From positions 4,042,501-4,106,500 of the forward strand of contig LR990050.1 of the NCBI GenBank assembly GCA_905147135.1: 64,000 nt of DNA, given 5' to 3'. Position numbers and translations under genes: made by a program. How positions within the stretch are numbered: position 1 is the first letter of the stretch; each line of letters opens with the position of its first letter. Positions 11,133 to 22,319 of this stretch are shown here, one piece after another. The DNA is from Blastobasis lacticolella. Its lineage: Eukaryota; Arthropoda; Insecta; Lepidoptera; Blastobasidae. The notes under the pieces were generated by a model. That model did no database searches. It had not been told where the DNA came from and saw only the letters and a program-made list of their open reading frames with translations.

Positions 11133-11372
11133 ATCATAATCATCGCAGTCCATAACAGTTCACTGCAAGACTTAGGGCCTCTCCCACGAAAGGGGAGGTT
11201 ATTGCCATAATTTCCACGCTTCGCAGGCGGGATGGAGATCGCAGTGTTATATATATACAACAATAAAAAACGCTGCTGCCCATTTTCCAGCCTACGGAGA
11301 CTCTTATGTATGTATGTACTACACCCACGAGTGTAAGGGATTGGTGCTATTCTCTGCCGGACACCACACGGC
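11133..11372 (-). mobile_element. ~250-bp dispersed repeat (repeat 3), full length
   Basis: Reverse complement of a unit that starts GCCGTGTGGTGTCCGGCAGA and ends CAGTGGACTGTTATGGGCTG followed by a TGATGATGA run. Both ends are shared by 13039-13292, 22061-22317, 42172-42434 and 47635-47890. Constant ends and short length suggest a SINE-like unit; the 3' end resembles RTE-type LINE tails. Non-coding. Confidence 0.75.
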
Positions 11373-11398
11373 TTGTTCACTGTTATGAGATACTGTCT

Positions 11399-11785
11399 CT
11401 AATATTCATACCCTCCAAACAAGGATATTATCAATGCTAATGATATAACTAAAGAATGGCCACTATAGCTGCATTGGTGTAGTCGGACATAACCATAGGG
11501 TACGAAAGAAAACAAGCCCCCGATAAACATCACTGTCACATCGCATACAATTGCGAAGGCACACATACAAAGCCGACAGCGGTAACAAACGCTGCCCCCT
11601 TTGTGCATCCAACACAATTCCAAGCGGTTAAGTGCAAAATATTTGTTCTGGCATCCGAGACCGAGGAAATTCAATGTGGTAAAATAAATTGTAGACCTTT
11701 GAACGCGACTAAATCTGTTAGACGGGACGGCCCAGTAGAGGACGTAGAAATAACGAGATGGCAGCCAGTGGATTTGATGTAGCAC
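11399..11785 (-). other. Unexplained 128-codon open frame
   Basis: A Met-initiated minus-strand frame of 128 codons, among the longest in the window outside transposon genes. It is Cys-rich in the middle (CWMHKGGSVCYRCRLCMCAF) and hydrophobic near the end (LVISLALIISLF). I recognise no family. It starts just after a repeat 3 copy and shows no clear splice or promoter context. It may be chance. Confidence 0.2.
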
Positions 11786-11829
11786 TAGCAGCGCATACTA
11801 TATCAATCACATTTAGGAACATTTAGTAG

Positions 11830-13035
11830 TAAGTACGGTAGAAGCTTAGGTAGAACTGCTAACATACAAAGTAAGGTTATCTTGTGACATGGGTATCAGA
11901 GATCCTCCAAATCAGACTTAAACATAACATAACATTATTTATTTATTATGAAAGAGTACATATAGTATACGTAAAAGGTATGGTTCCAAAATAGTTCCTT
12001 GAGGTAGCCCTTTCAAAATTTTGTTTATTGAATTTATTACAAGTATTTCTGTCCTACCAGTATTATAAACGCCAAAGTTTTTGAGTGTGGATGAAATGAT
12101 GGATATAGATTATTAAATACTTAAATATATATAGTAATGGATACTACCTGACGAAAAGTATTTATCAGATTTTGATCAAACTCACTTGAAATAGTAACAT
12201 ATAAACTTATCGCGAGACTGACCAAAGTTAAATTAGGTATTTCTTTTAAATGGTGCTTGCAATAATATCTTACTAAGGTTAAGAAAATAAATCATCAAAA
12301 TAATTAGTTACCACCAAAATTTGCAATGACATCTTATTTTTACTATCAGCTCTGATTAGTTCAGTCTGGCATAAGCGTTTTTCACACCTCCTTGCAAATT
12401 GTGTTTGAAAAGTCGCTAGCGTTTGTCGAACTCAGCTTTTGTTTGAATTTAAAATAAGATTATTCGTTCGAGATCTCTTAGACCCTTCCTTTGTGGGAGC
12501 TATAAAACTTACCTTGGGAGACTCGTCGACAGTTCCGAACAAAGAGATATCCGGTGTGTACTTACAATGTTGTTCAGAACATTGTCTTCTAAAGTAGTGT
12601 TAGCGCAGACAATCTAGATGAAGCGGAACTTTTCTTCGACCAATTTGTACTTAATGATACACTAGCCGCTATACTGTGTCATAGTTTCTACATTTAATAT
12701 CTTTAACCTACATATTACAGCGATTGACTAAACTGGTCAGTCATAAATTATAATAAAAAGAGAGCGCTCGCAAGATAAATTTACTATGGAGTTCCATAGC
12801 AACTTGAAGATTGGGTGCTGCTGTCTGTCAATTATAGTTCCATTCTCAGCCGAACGCCAAGTTGTCTTATGGAATTGTTTTTTTAAGTCGTATATAAAAA
12901 TTCTGTATTCAGAATTATATTTATGTTTATCCTTTTTTAAATGTGTAGGTACGTTATATCGTTAACAAAGGAATCCGGGGAGTTTCATTCTGAACCTGTA
13001 GAACAAAACTAAATACTCTACAATAATTATTTAAA
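11830..13035. other. Unassigned A+T-rich stretch
   Basis: No gene, tRNA or recognisable transposon. A palindromic motif near 12565-12585 (GTTGTTCAGAACATTG) is too short to interpret. Confidence 0.4.
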
Positions 13036-13038
13036 GTG

Positions 13039-13292
13039 GCCGTGTGGTGTCCGGCAGAGTAGAATAGCACCAACCCCTTACACTCGTGGGTGTCGTACAA
13101 GGCGACTAATGTTTTCGAGGCAAAAGATCTAAGCGCCTCCGTAGACTGGAAAATGGGCAGCAGCATTTTCCATTGTTATATTAAAACACTGCGATCTCCA
13201 ACCCGCCTGCCAAGCGTGGAGATTATGGCAATAACCTCCCTTTTTGTGGGAGAGGCCCTGAGTCTTGCAGTGGACTGTTATGGGCTGTGATG
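13039..13292 (+). mobile_element. Repeat 3, full length
   Basis: CCGTGTGGTGTCCGGCAGAG at the start, GGCGACTAATGTTTTCGAGG, AAAATGGGCAGCAGCATTTT, GGAGATTATGGCAATAACC, and the end GTTATGGGCTGTGATGATG. Confidence 0.75.
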
Positions 13293-13299
13293 ATGAATT

Positions 13300-14680
13300 A
13301 TTTAAAATTATCTAGAAAACAAACTCAACCAACTCGTATATTTACCTATAACATTACAAAAACATACTGAGAAAGTGTATCTTGGTATTTTTCTTAAGAA
13401 TTACAATTGAGAAACCTTTAAAGTTTCCTACAGAAGAAGAAAATAAAACAGGAGTTGCTAAATTCGTTTACAGCAACTCCGAGACCACGGTAAGCCGCAC
13501 GACGTGACACCGATATAAATTGGTATCGTTCATATAAATTGGTATTATTTCTATTATCTACGAAGATTTGTGTGCGGTCTTATTTTTCAATTTACGCAGC
13601 GGCTTCAGTGTCGTAAAACAAACCGTGGAGCCCGATAGGAAACTTTTCTGTACCGAGTTCGGTAAAGATAGGAGATCTAATTTATACCTTTGGCGGATGA
13701 AAGTGCCCGGGTAAAGGAAACTTCGGCACACAGCCACAAATATTCAACTCCGCATTGCTATCATTGGAAATTTCTGATTATTTCTCAATAACGTTTGATG
13801 TCTTTGTATATTTTACTGATCGTTGCGTTTTATTTCGCGTTCATTTCAAACGTTGAAAGTTGAATGTGAGATTTCATACTAAGAAAATGGGTTGGTATCA
13901 GACAGCTTACCAATTCAAAGATTATCTTTTTTCTCCTTATATTCCATGATGTACCGTGGACTGGGGTTACTTTGATTTTAGAGGAGACCTTGATTACCTT
14001 CTTTAAGTTCTAAGGGAAATATTGCTGATTTTTGGTAAATTTACTTATCAGTGTTGTCACATGACATGTTTTGTTTGCATGAAAATAATACTTAATTAAT
14101 AGAGAAAACTCAGTGATCAATGTGTCCGCAAATCAAAGTAACCCCAGTCTATCGTATTGTTATAATTAATAAAAAATATATTTCAAAATTTTATTCTTTC
14201 AGTATTTGAAAGTAGCAAAAAAAAAATATAGTACCTACGCTCCCAACATAGGTTAATTGATTTAACGCCTTTATTTCTACGATTACTGAATTCCATATAC
14301 GTAATATTAACGATAAATTAAAAATCTGTTTTTCAAATCCCCACAGAGCAGATGTATAATTGCTGGGAGGAAAATATCCATCCATCTTTTCCCCTTAATG
14401 CAGTGTCTGGGAAATGGGAAATAATTACGCGAGCATTTTTCCCTTTCTAATTGCTTGGTCGAAATTACCTGACATTCCCTTAAATGGCAATCTAAGAATC
14501 AGGACTGGCCATAATGATTTCTCTAGGGGCTCGCTTAAATATCAGCTACCGGGCCGCTGAACTAGGTAAATGGGCCTTTGTCGAAAAGGCCGAATTTATT
14601 TGAGTTCTGAATATCGTCTTACTTAAGCAGGGTCGTGTTGGCAATTAAAATAGTATAATTGCAAAAGTTTGTAAGGCTGC
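13300..14680. other. Unassigned stretch
   Basis: No gene recognised. A+T-rich with short homopolymer runs. Confidence 0.4.
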
Positions 14681-14684
14681 ATGT

Positions 14685-14875
14685 TTGGATGTTTGTTACT
14701 CCTTCACGCAAAAACTACTGAAGGAATTTTGATGAAATTTGGCAGCGCTATAGCTTATAGCCCAGTATAGCACATAGTCTATAATTTATCTCGAAATTCA
14801 ATGTGGTTCCTGCGGGAACGGGTCTAGAACGTTATTATAACCGAATTTTACGCTGACGAAGGCAAAAGCTAGAGG
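14685..14875 (+). repeat. Dispersed repeat family E
   Basis: TGTTACTCCTTCACGCAAAA, ACTACTGAAGGAATTTTGAT, AATGTGGTTCCTGCGGGAAC and CCGAATTTTACGC also occur, in the same order, at 57775-57930. Probably a non-autonomous transposon; its class cannot be told from two copies. Confidence 0.6.
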
Positions 14876-14879
14876 TTAG

Positions 14880-17800
14880 TATTGCTGAGAAAGAGGCAGA
14901 ATTATGACTTAGTAGTAATCATTCCTCTTTCCTAGCGTAACAAATGAGTAAGTTCCCTAAAACGAAATCCTTCCTATTAGATGCAAAAACATCGGTCGAT
15001 CAAGAAGGAAAACAAGATTACCGGTGATTTATATCTACGACTCATTTCTGATAACATTCTGTTTTGACTGTTTACGTAAACAACGAACAAACAGCACCAG
15101 ACGGTTTCCTGATAAAAATAACAGAGATATACGTCATCGGAGGAAACTTGTGGAGCTCTCTTTGATGGAAATTGTGTCTGCTTCGTATAAAATGTTTGTC
15201 CCGAGAGACCGTTCGTATCAAAAATTACGACTGATTGTCTGTTTGTATTCAAAATGGTAAGGGCATCGGTCGAATTCGGCTTGCCGCGATCATATCTAGC
15301 TTATGTTTTCTTTGTTCTATTATGGCTTAGTATTTTATCATATACTCGTTAGGTTAGATTATGAATGCAAATGTTTCGGTGTTTCTGCAAAGCATATGTC
15401 TGAGGTAAATAATGCACATTGGCCAGTTCGATGACGTCATTGTAGCACGCATGTAAATAAATACGAAACAGAACTACCCTATTGACTAAGGTCTTCCGCC
15501 AGCGACCCTGAAACTGGGTCTGGGTTTCGAGAGCCGATTTGTATTCCGTGACGGTTTTTAACAGAACAAAGCCAATGGACTTGATTATTTTTGTTTATAA
15601 CTAGCCGTTGCCGGCGGCTTTCACCCGCGCGCATTTCGGATCTCTGTAAATATTCAACTTTCCCGCGGGACACTTTTAATTTTCTAGTATAAAAAAAGGA
15701 AACACGTAGCTTCCTATTAGCGAAAGCATGTTAAATATAGGCCCAGTCTTTGAGTTTACTCATTACAAATAAAAATATAAAAATACAGATATTTTCTCTT
15801 TATAATATTATAGACGTAAAAGGAGGGGCGTTTTAACGTATGTATCTTAAAAAGTTGCTCTCTAGTCCTGCTAAATTCCGTCCTAGGCATAGGGCTAGAT
15901 TAAAAGCGGTCACGGATGTAACCGACAATTTGCTGTCGGCCGGCGCGCGTCCGGAATCTAATTACTGCACCGTTCGCACACTGTTGACATCACATTTTTT
16001 GTCCCCTTTACACATGCATTTGGCTGAAAAATTCGGTTACGTACGGGACAGGTAACTCTTTTTGCTTTAGACATTTTTGTAGCCACGCGCTTTGATATTG
16101 ACGCATAAATTTTGGGCGAGTTTTTACGTCGAATATTCTCGTATATCACTTCCCTTCATTACTCTACTGTCGTGTGGACGGGTTACTTTAAAATAGTAGA
16201 AAATCATATTTTGTGAAATCGTTTATGTTACAGCAAATATGTCTATTTTTAAATCTTTATATGAGGAGCTTTGTCCGAAGACAATGTGACTCCATTACAC
16301 AAGTCAACAAATACAACATAATAAAACACATAGAAAACACAAACATTATCTTCTTGACATCCCAAGCTTAACAATCTCATATTATAGAAAGGCCAATAAG
16401 CTATTGTAATACCCACCAAAAAGCAATTAACATCACAAATCCCAAATAACAAAAAATCTTGTCTTGCTACCTCATTCCGGACACATTCCACCATAATATG
16501 AACCGCATCCTCTATTTAGTCACATTCAGAACAATCTGGAGACGGAACCTTGAGCATTAGAAATACACTTATCTAATAGAATGTGCCCGGGCTGAAGACG
16601 AAAGGCTGTAATGCACTCAAGTGCATATGCATATCCAAATGCCAATGCAAATATAATTAACGATTTAATCGTGATTATTTAATTTATGACGATCGCTTGA
16701 TTTGGTTTAGATATCGCGTCGCTTTTATTTGATAATTGCCAATGTCAATAAAAATATCGATTTCAAAAATATTACAGTAACCTTATGTAGTCCAATAAAT
16801 ATGCTTTTCGCTATTTATTCACAAAATAACGAAAAAAATGCAATGTTCCGTTTAATAAAAATAATAAACAACTTTCCAAGCACTTAAGTCAGGGAAACCC
16901 TTTCTGTTTCCATTTATTATTATAACTATGAAAGTCGTATATTAGAGGCTTAGCACGTCACAACTTTCTCAGTGAATAAACAACAGAGAAGGAACCGAAA
17001 GTAATGCTCCACCCCCGGAACGAACAATAGAAAAATATAAGACTGTTTAAAATAATTCGTTTAATAAACTCGACACTGCCGGAGTTTAAATAAATTTTCT
17101 TTAACCGCGGTCGCCGCAATGTTTTCCTTGCAGACAGGGATGTATCCAGGCGGGGGACAAGTGGAAGGTCTACTGTAATGGGAAAATATTGTGTGACAAG
17201 GAAAGTTCTACTGTAATGGGGAAATATTGTGTAGGCAAATTGTGAAATTACAAAACTTAAGTGATAAATGGCTCTAATAAATTATTAAATTAATTTAGAG
17301 TATTTTCTGTGCAGATTTTATTGTATACACTTATTGTAGTAGTTCCGTTCTCTTCTTATCAGAAAGGTATTTAAAGTATTTTTCAACGATTAATAGAGTC
17401 GAAATTAATTAGTTAAAAGTTTTATATTAAATGTGTAACATTGTATTAAGCTTGCATTGATTTTATAAGTTATAATTATGTAATTTTACTGTTTTAGTAA
17501 CCCACTCTCTACGACTTAGATTTAGGGCTACAGGAAGAGAATTCTTTTAGAGATAAGTAGTCCCTGTTGTGTCGTGACTGATCTGTACTTTCTGTTCAGT
17601 TCTCTTGCGTACAAAAAATTATTAAATATTTAAAATTTAATAAATAGATTATGGGTTTCAAATTTTGTTGTCGGTGGACCAATGACCACTTCTCTCCTAT
17701 CTGAAATAGTGAGCACCGTGTATTATACATTTTAATTCACTGTATGACACCCTACTGTAACACTTGACCCCCCTAAGTACTGACATATACACTGACTACG

Positions 17801-18965
17801 TCCCCCAAGAAGATAATGTAATCAAGAATGTTGAGCTAGGATCCGCGGGATGCAATAAAGGAATCATTATCGAGCGAGAGTATTTTGGGGGATTTCTTTG
17901 GATATAGAGGACGTAGCGAGCCCTGGCTAGGGATTACTTGTTTTATCTCTCTCATGCTGTACATGGGGGTATAAAACTAGGGTTATCTTTCCGAAAAGAT
18001 GGGCGGCAAAAGATAAGGGGAGATCTGAGCGGGATAAGTGACAGGCTTGTCTGTGTTTGTGTCCCAACGTTATTATGAGTTAGCGGTGTCGGTTGAGGTT
18101 TTTATGAGGTCGCCGACGTGGGTGACGTCCCGACCTGGAAATATGAATTATGTTCCGTGACGGGGTGACGAATGTCCCCACACTGTAAGGCAGTTAAATA
18201 ATGTTATGTCTGTGTCATATTTTGAGCACCTATGTACCTGACTATGAAATAAGATAATATTTTTCTTGATTAACACGGTTTCGTTGGGTAACTTCCTGGT
18301 ACGTGTGGTTTTTAAAAAACTCTTTTTTTATAAGGAATTGTTTTTAACGGTTCAGGACTCAAGTTCTTTTGAGCCATGACTGATTATGCCACGATCATGC
18401 ATATAACGAACCGTTGCTGGCGCTATGGTACCGAGGCGCACATGTATTCATCATTTAATTAAGGATGATTATAATAATAAGTTAAAGTCTCCTCGATCTG
18501 AATATAACCGAGATAGTTTAAAACATTACGTTTATAATCTGGACCCAACTAAAACAAAATCGAAGGGAAGCGAAAGCTTTACAACAAACTGACACAAAAA
18601 CCACTGTATCCCCACAGAGTCGTTGTATAATCAAATTAAGTTGCCTAATATGAAACCGCAACGAATGAAAAGCTTCGCGAGTAATTGCATTTCAATCGAG
18701 CGTCCGTCCTCAACACAAGCGCGTGCGGGAAATAACACGTAAAAAAGCGGTCAAGTGTGAAATCGCGCATATGAAGGGTTCCGCATCAATCCTCATACAC
18801 ACGTATTTCTGTATTTATTTAGTCAATTATTGTGCACGTCGTATTGGCGTTACTTTGAAACGTTAAACGTTAAACAACAAAAGTGATACCAAAGTTGCTC
18901 AATATTGTTTGAATCCTGAAATTGTGTTCAATTGTAAAGCTTGATGCGCTAGTCCGCGTTTGACA
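14880..18965. other. Unassigned stretch with small repeats
   Basis: No gene supported. 15600-15680 carries a GCCGGCGGCTTTCACCCGCG block resembling 56035-56075 and 52560-52590 (a common dispersed repeat, family G). 17161-17235 is a short direct duplication around CTACTGTAATGGG.AAATATTGTG. 17815-18200 is relatively G-rich and contains GGGTGACGTCCCGACCTGGA, but I cannot identify it. Confidence 0.4.
17161..17235. repeat. Local direct duplication
   Basis: The unit GGTCTACTGTAATGGGAAAA...TATTGTGTGACAAGG is followed at once by GTTCTACTGTAATGGGGAAA...TATTGTGTAGG. Two copies of about 40 bp. Confidence 0.7.
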
Positions 18966-18970
18966 TTGCC

Positions 18971-19150
18971 AACCTGAGTGGTTTTGTTGGTTAATGTGCC
19001 GGTCGCTACGCAGAGGGTTCGATTCTTTTACGGGTCAGGGTGTAGTATGTGTAATAAGTATGTATTTAATAAAAGTATATAAGTAGTTTATCAGTTATCT
19101 ATCGCCCATAACACAAGCTTCACTTACTTTAGGGCTAGATGGCGCTATGT
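18971..19150 (+). mobile_element. tRNA-derived SINE, family 1
   Basis: Degraded head AACCTGAGTGGTTTTGTTGG with GGTTCGATTC B box, then TTACGGGTCAGGGTGTAGTA and TTATCTATCGCCCATAACAC, ending GGGCTAGATGGCGCTATGTG. Plus strand. Confidence 0.8.
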
Positions 19151-19189
19151 GAATAAAAGAAAAATCCGGCTTGACCAGCGTTTATGTCG

Positions 19190-19420
19190 CATCAAAGTAC
19201 CATTATTATTTAACAGAGTAAAAACAAATAACCTACAGAAAAACTGGAATAAACCCCGAGCAAGTTTACAAATGCTAACATATTTACTAAACTACAAAAC
19301 CGATTTTAATGAAATGAAGCTCTCGACTCTTGATTTGAAATTGGCTTTTAAATAGAGAGAACCGCATTCAATTCCGTCCACCCGTTTGGGAGCTACGATG
19401 CCACAGACACACGTCAAATT
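19190..19420 (+). repeat. Dispersed repeat family F
   Basis: Shares AACCGCATTCAATTCCGTCC and GGGAGCTACGATGCCACAGA with 21365-21560 (AACCGCATCCAAATCGGTCC, GGGAGCTACGATGCCACAGA). The open frame inside is not a recognisable protein. Confidence 0.55.
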
Positions 19421-20019
19421 TACTCTTCTTCCGTCGGGGTTAAAAAATGCCAAACACTAATTAATTTAAATAAAAGATTAATTCTTAATAAAGTGATAAT
19501 TTCAAGAACATATACAATCCCAAAGATACAGCCAGCCATGCAACAAACAGGCACACAGTGTGCCTATAAAATTGTATTAAATTCTATTCTAGGGCCTTGC
19601 ATCATACGGTTACGGATCTCTAAAATACAGAACATTGCATGAGGAGTGTTCGTTAAACTAGACGCTGCATGCAGTTTTTAGTGCACTTTTCTGGTACGTG
19701 GGAGTAAAAATATTTTTATCTACAGTTACACGAATAACAAATTATAAGGTTTGAAAATATCTGCGTATGAAGTGTTGATTTCTTTTATATTTTTCGCAGA
19801 TGTCCTTGAATTATGAACTAATCAATTTTACTTACATTAAGCATGTGTGTGAAGTAAACATATACATAAACAAGTTTTATCAATAAAGTCTAGCCTATAA
19901 CACCGTAAAATACGTTAAGTAGTTCTTAGGAAGTAGTGAAGATCTATCCAAACATTCATCCTTTCAAAAATATTGTCTTTACGGTATTGTACTTTCCATG
20001 CCCCATTGTACTTTGTGTG

Positions 20020-20251
20020 ATCACTAACCGACCCTCTTACGGTGAGGGAATAGATCGTGATGAAACCTGCACATTCAGGTGACTGAATGTGTAACCGTGA
20101 TCCAATCTCGTCAGGGTCCCCTGGTAGAAGGGTCACGGAGGACATATGGCATTCGCTCCGCTGTAATAACCTGACCTGCCAAATCCTGGATCATGGTCAA
20201 GGCGGACCCCGGGCCCTCGTACGCACGATGCTGCCAAGATGATGATGATGA
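20020..20251 (+). mobile_element. tRNA-derived SINE, family 2, headless
   Basis: CTTACGGTGAGGGAATAGAT, GTGATGAAACCTGCACATTC, CAATCTCGTCAGGGTCCCC, GATCATGGTCAAGGCGGACC, CGGGCCCTCGTACGC and a GATGATGATGATGA end. The tRNA-like head is missing. Confidence 0.78.
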
Positions 20252-20343
20252 CTTTCTGTGCCCCGCGGTACGGCCACCTACCCACCACACTTTGTGAACT
20301 ACGAAAGTTCCAAAAATAAACAAAAAGACTCATCAGTTTTGAT

Positions 20344-20587
20344 GGTGATTTCAAATTGATGATACCAATTGGAACCGTATGCATGTGATCGTGATAACAA
20401 AAAAAATTTACTATGTCATCAACTCTGAAATCGCAAAAAATCAGCTGTTTCATACAAAAAACAGCAACAGCTGCTGATTTTCTGCGATTTCAGAGTTGGT
20501 GCCATAGCAAAAGTTGTTTGCTATGGCACCTTACACGAGCACATGTAGGTATACGGTACCACTTAGTATCATCAATTTGAAATAACC
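20344..20587. mobile_element. Palindromic MITE with long terminal inverted repeats
   Basis: The left arm GATTTCAAATTGATGATACC and right arm (GTATCATCAATTTGAAAT) pair over about 44 bp. A second stem inside pairs CAACTCTGAAATCGCAAAAA (20420 on) with 20459-20498. The right half also carries its own 14-bp perfect hairpin (20498-20530). At 244 bp and non-coding, it has the structure of a MITE. Two short minus-strand open frames across it are chance. Confidence 0.8.
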
Positions 20588-21013
20588 CTGTAAAGATAGA
20601 CCAGCAGGATAGGAATAGGACTGCCGAACTCCGCACTACCACGACATGGCGACTACATTACATTACAGCAAACTCTATCCACACGGTACGGTAATTTACC
20701 GAGAATATCTTCACAACAAAATTCTTCGCTCAGATGCTTTTCATTTGCACAACACTGCACATATTAGCACGTGGTAATTATTCTCAGTTGTGTGTTTCGT
20801 ATAAACTATTATGGCGTTTCTGTTGAACCAAATGTAATGTTGGCATTTCACCTTTTGTAATTACGGGTATTTTGTGGCTGAAATTACAGTGTAGCCATAA
20901 CAAACGGGTTCAAAGAACCCAGTTTTATGATAAGCAACAAAGTTTTATTTGTAAATATTAATTTTGCGTCTAGTGTTCAGTTTTAATGCAGTACCTACGT
21001 GAGCTCTATTTCA

Positions 21014-21191
21014 GAGGGCTGAGTGTAAGTTTTGCTTCGGTTTTACTTTGCTATGGCGTTTTCGTTTAATAGCGTAAAATGTATAGCGCCATCTAGCGGT
21101 ACGTAAATGAAGCTTTTTCTTCATACTAATTTCGTAAAAACGCAACCGCGATAGTAAAGTAAAATTGAAGCAAAACTTAATCTCAGCCCTC
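21014..21191. mobile_element. Palindromic MITE, 178 bp
   Basis: Ends GAGGGCTGAGTGTAAGTTTT and, reversed, GAGGGCTGAGATTAAGTTTT. The match extends inward through TTTTACTTTGCTAT-like sequence for about 45 bp with few mismatches. No coding capacity. No unambiguous target duplication. Confidence 0.75.
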
Positions 21192-21364
21192 CGGAAGTTA
21201 CATTTTATACAATGGCAACTGTCGATCTTTTCAACAAAACATGTACAAAGCAAACGTACAGAAAGATGTAGCTATGCAGTCAGATGCAGAGTAAATAAAC
21301 CCCCCTGTCAATGTTTGCACATGTATGATATATGCAATTGACTGTAATCTGGGTTTTCTTCATT

Positions 21365-21600
21365 ACTCCAAAACGAAATTAACGTATTTTCGATTCGGTT
21401 TTATATATTTTTTTATTATATTATACGTCAGACAAACATTAACAGATTTTAATGAAACATAACTAAGAATCATTTCGATTAAACTGGCTCTCGAATTCAG
21501 AAAACCGCATCCAAATCGGTCCATCCGTTCGGGAGCTACGATGCCACAGACAGACGCACAAAGCCACAGATACACACTTACATACTACTTATAAAACCCA
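21365..21600 (+). repeat. Dispersed repeat family F
   Basis: Second copy of the 19190-19420 family, with GGGAGCTACGATGCCACAGA followed by CAGACGCACAAAGCC and a TTATAAAACCC end. Confidence 0.55.
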
Positions 21601-21654
21601 TCTTTTTTCGATAAGGGCTAAAAATATTCAAACTTACACCCGTATTCTCCAACA

Positions 21655-21785
21655 GATTCAGATTCAGATTCAGATTCTTTATTGATAACAATAGTAACAG
21701 GTCATTTAGGTACATTGAAAATGTCCATAAGCTGCGGTGACTGCTTACCATCAGGCAGGCCGCATGCTTGTTTGCCACCTTAGTG
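21655..21785 (-). mobile_element. LINE 3' UTR (family C) with (GAATCT)n tail
   Basis: On the minus strand: AAGGTGGCAAACAAGCATGC, CTGATGGTAAGCAGTCACCG, then TCAATAAAGAATCTGAATCT repeats. The AATAAA plus short-unit tail is characteristic of CR1/L2-type LINE 3' ends and identifies the family's class. Confidence 0.7.
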
Positions 21786-22060
21786 GTCGAATCGAATCAT
21801 TGGTAGGACAACTTATGTCGTTTAAAATAATTAAATTATAGTACGTAAAACCAAGTATGCACAAATTAGAATATAATAAAAATTACCAAAGTAATTTATA
21901 ATTAATGTCATACCTACCGAAAATTGTAGGCCAAATAAAAAATGACAATTACGATTAAATCAATAAAAATATTAATGGCATAACATTAAAATGTTTAAAT
22001 ATTTATAACAATACAATAATGTCAAGTATTTAATAATTGAATAATTTCAAATGTAAATTA

Positions 22061-22317
22061 GCCGTGTGGTGTCCGGCAGAGTAGAATAGCACCAACCCCT
22101 TACACTCATGGGTGTCGTACAAGGCGACTAATGTTTTCGAGGCAAAAGATCAAGAGTCTCCGTAGTCTGGAAAATGGGCAGCAGCATTTTCCATTGTTAT
22201 ATTTAAACACTGCGATCTCCAACCCGTCTGCCAAGCGTGGAGATTATGGCAATGACCTCCCCTTTCGTGGGAGAGGCCTAAGTCCTGCAGTGGACTGTTA
22301 CGGGCTGTGGTGATGAA
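22061..22317 (+). mobile_element. Repeat 3, full length
   Basis: GCCGTGTGGTGTCCGGCAGA to GGGCTGTGGTGATGAA, closely matching 13039-13292 and 47635-47890. Confidence 0.78.
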
Positions 22318-22319
22318 AT

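Noticed and set aside
20133..20453. 106-codon minus-strand frame
   Set aside because: It spans a SINE 2 tail and the adjoining MITE; a frame crossing two unrelated mobile elements is not a gene.
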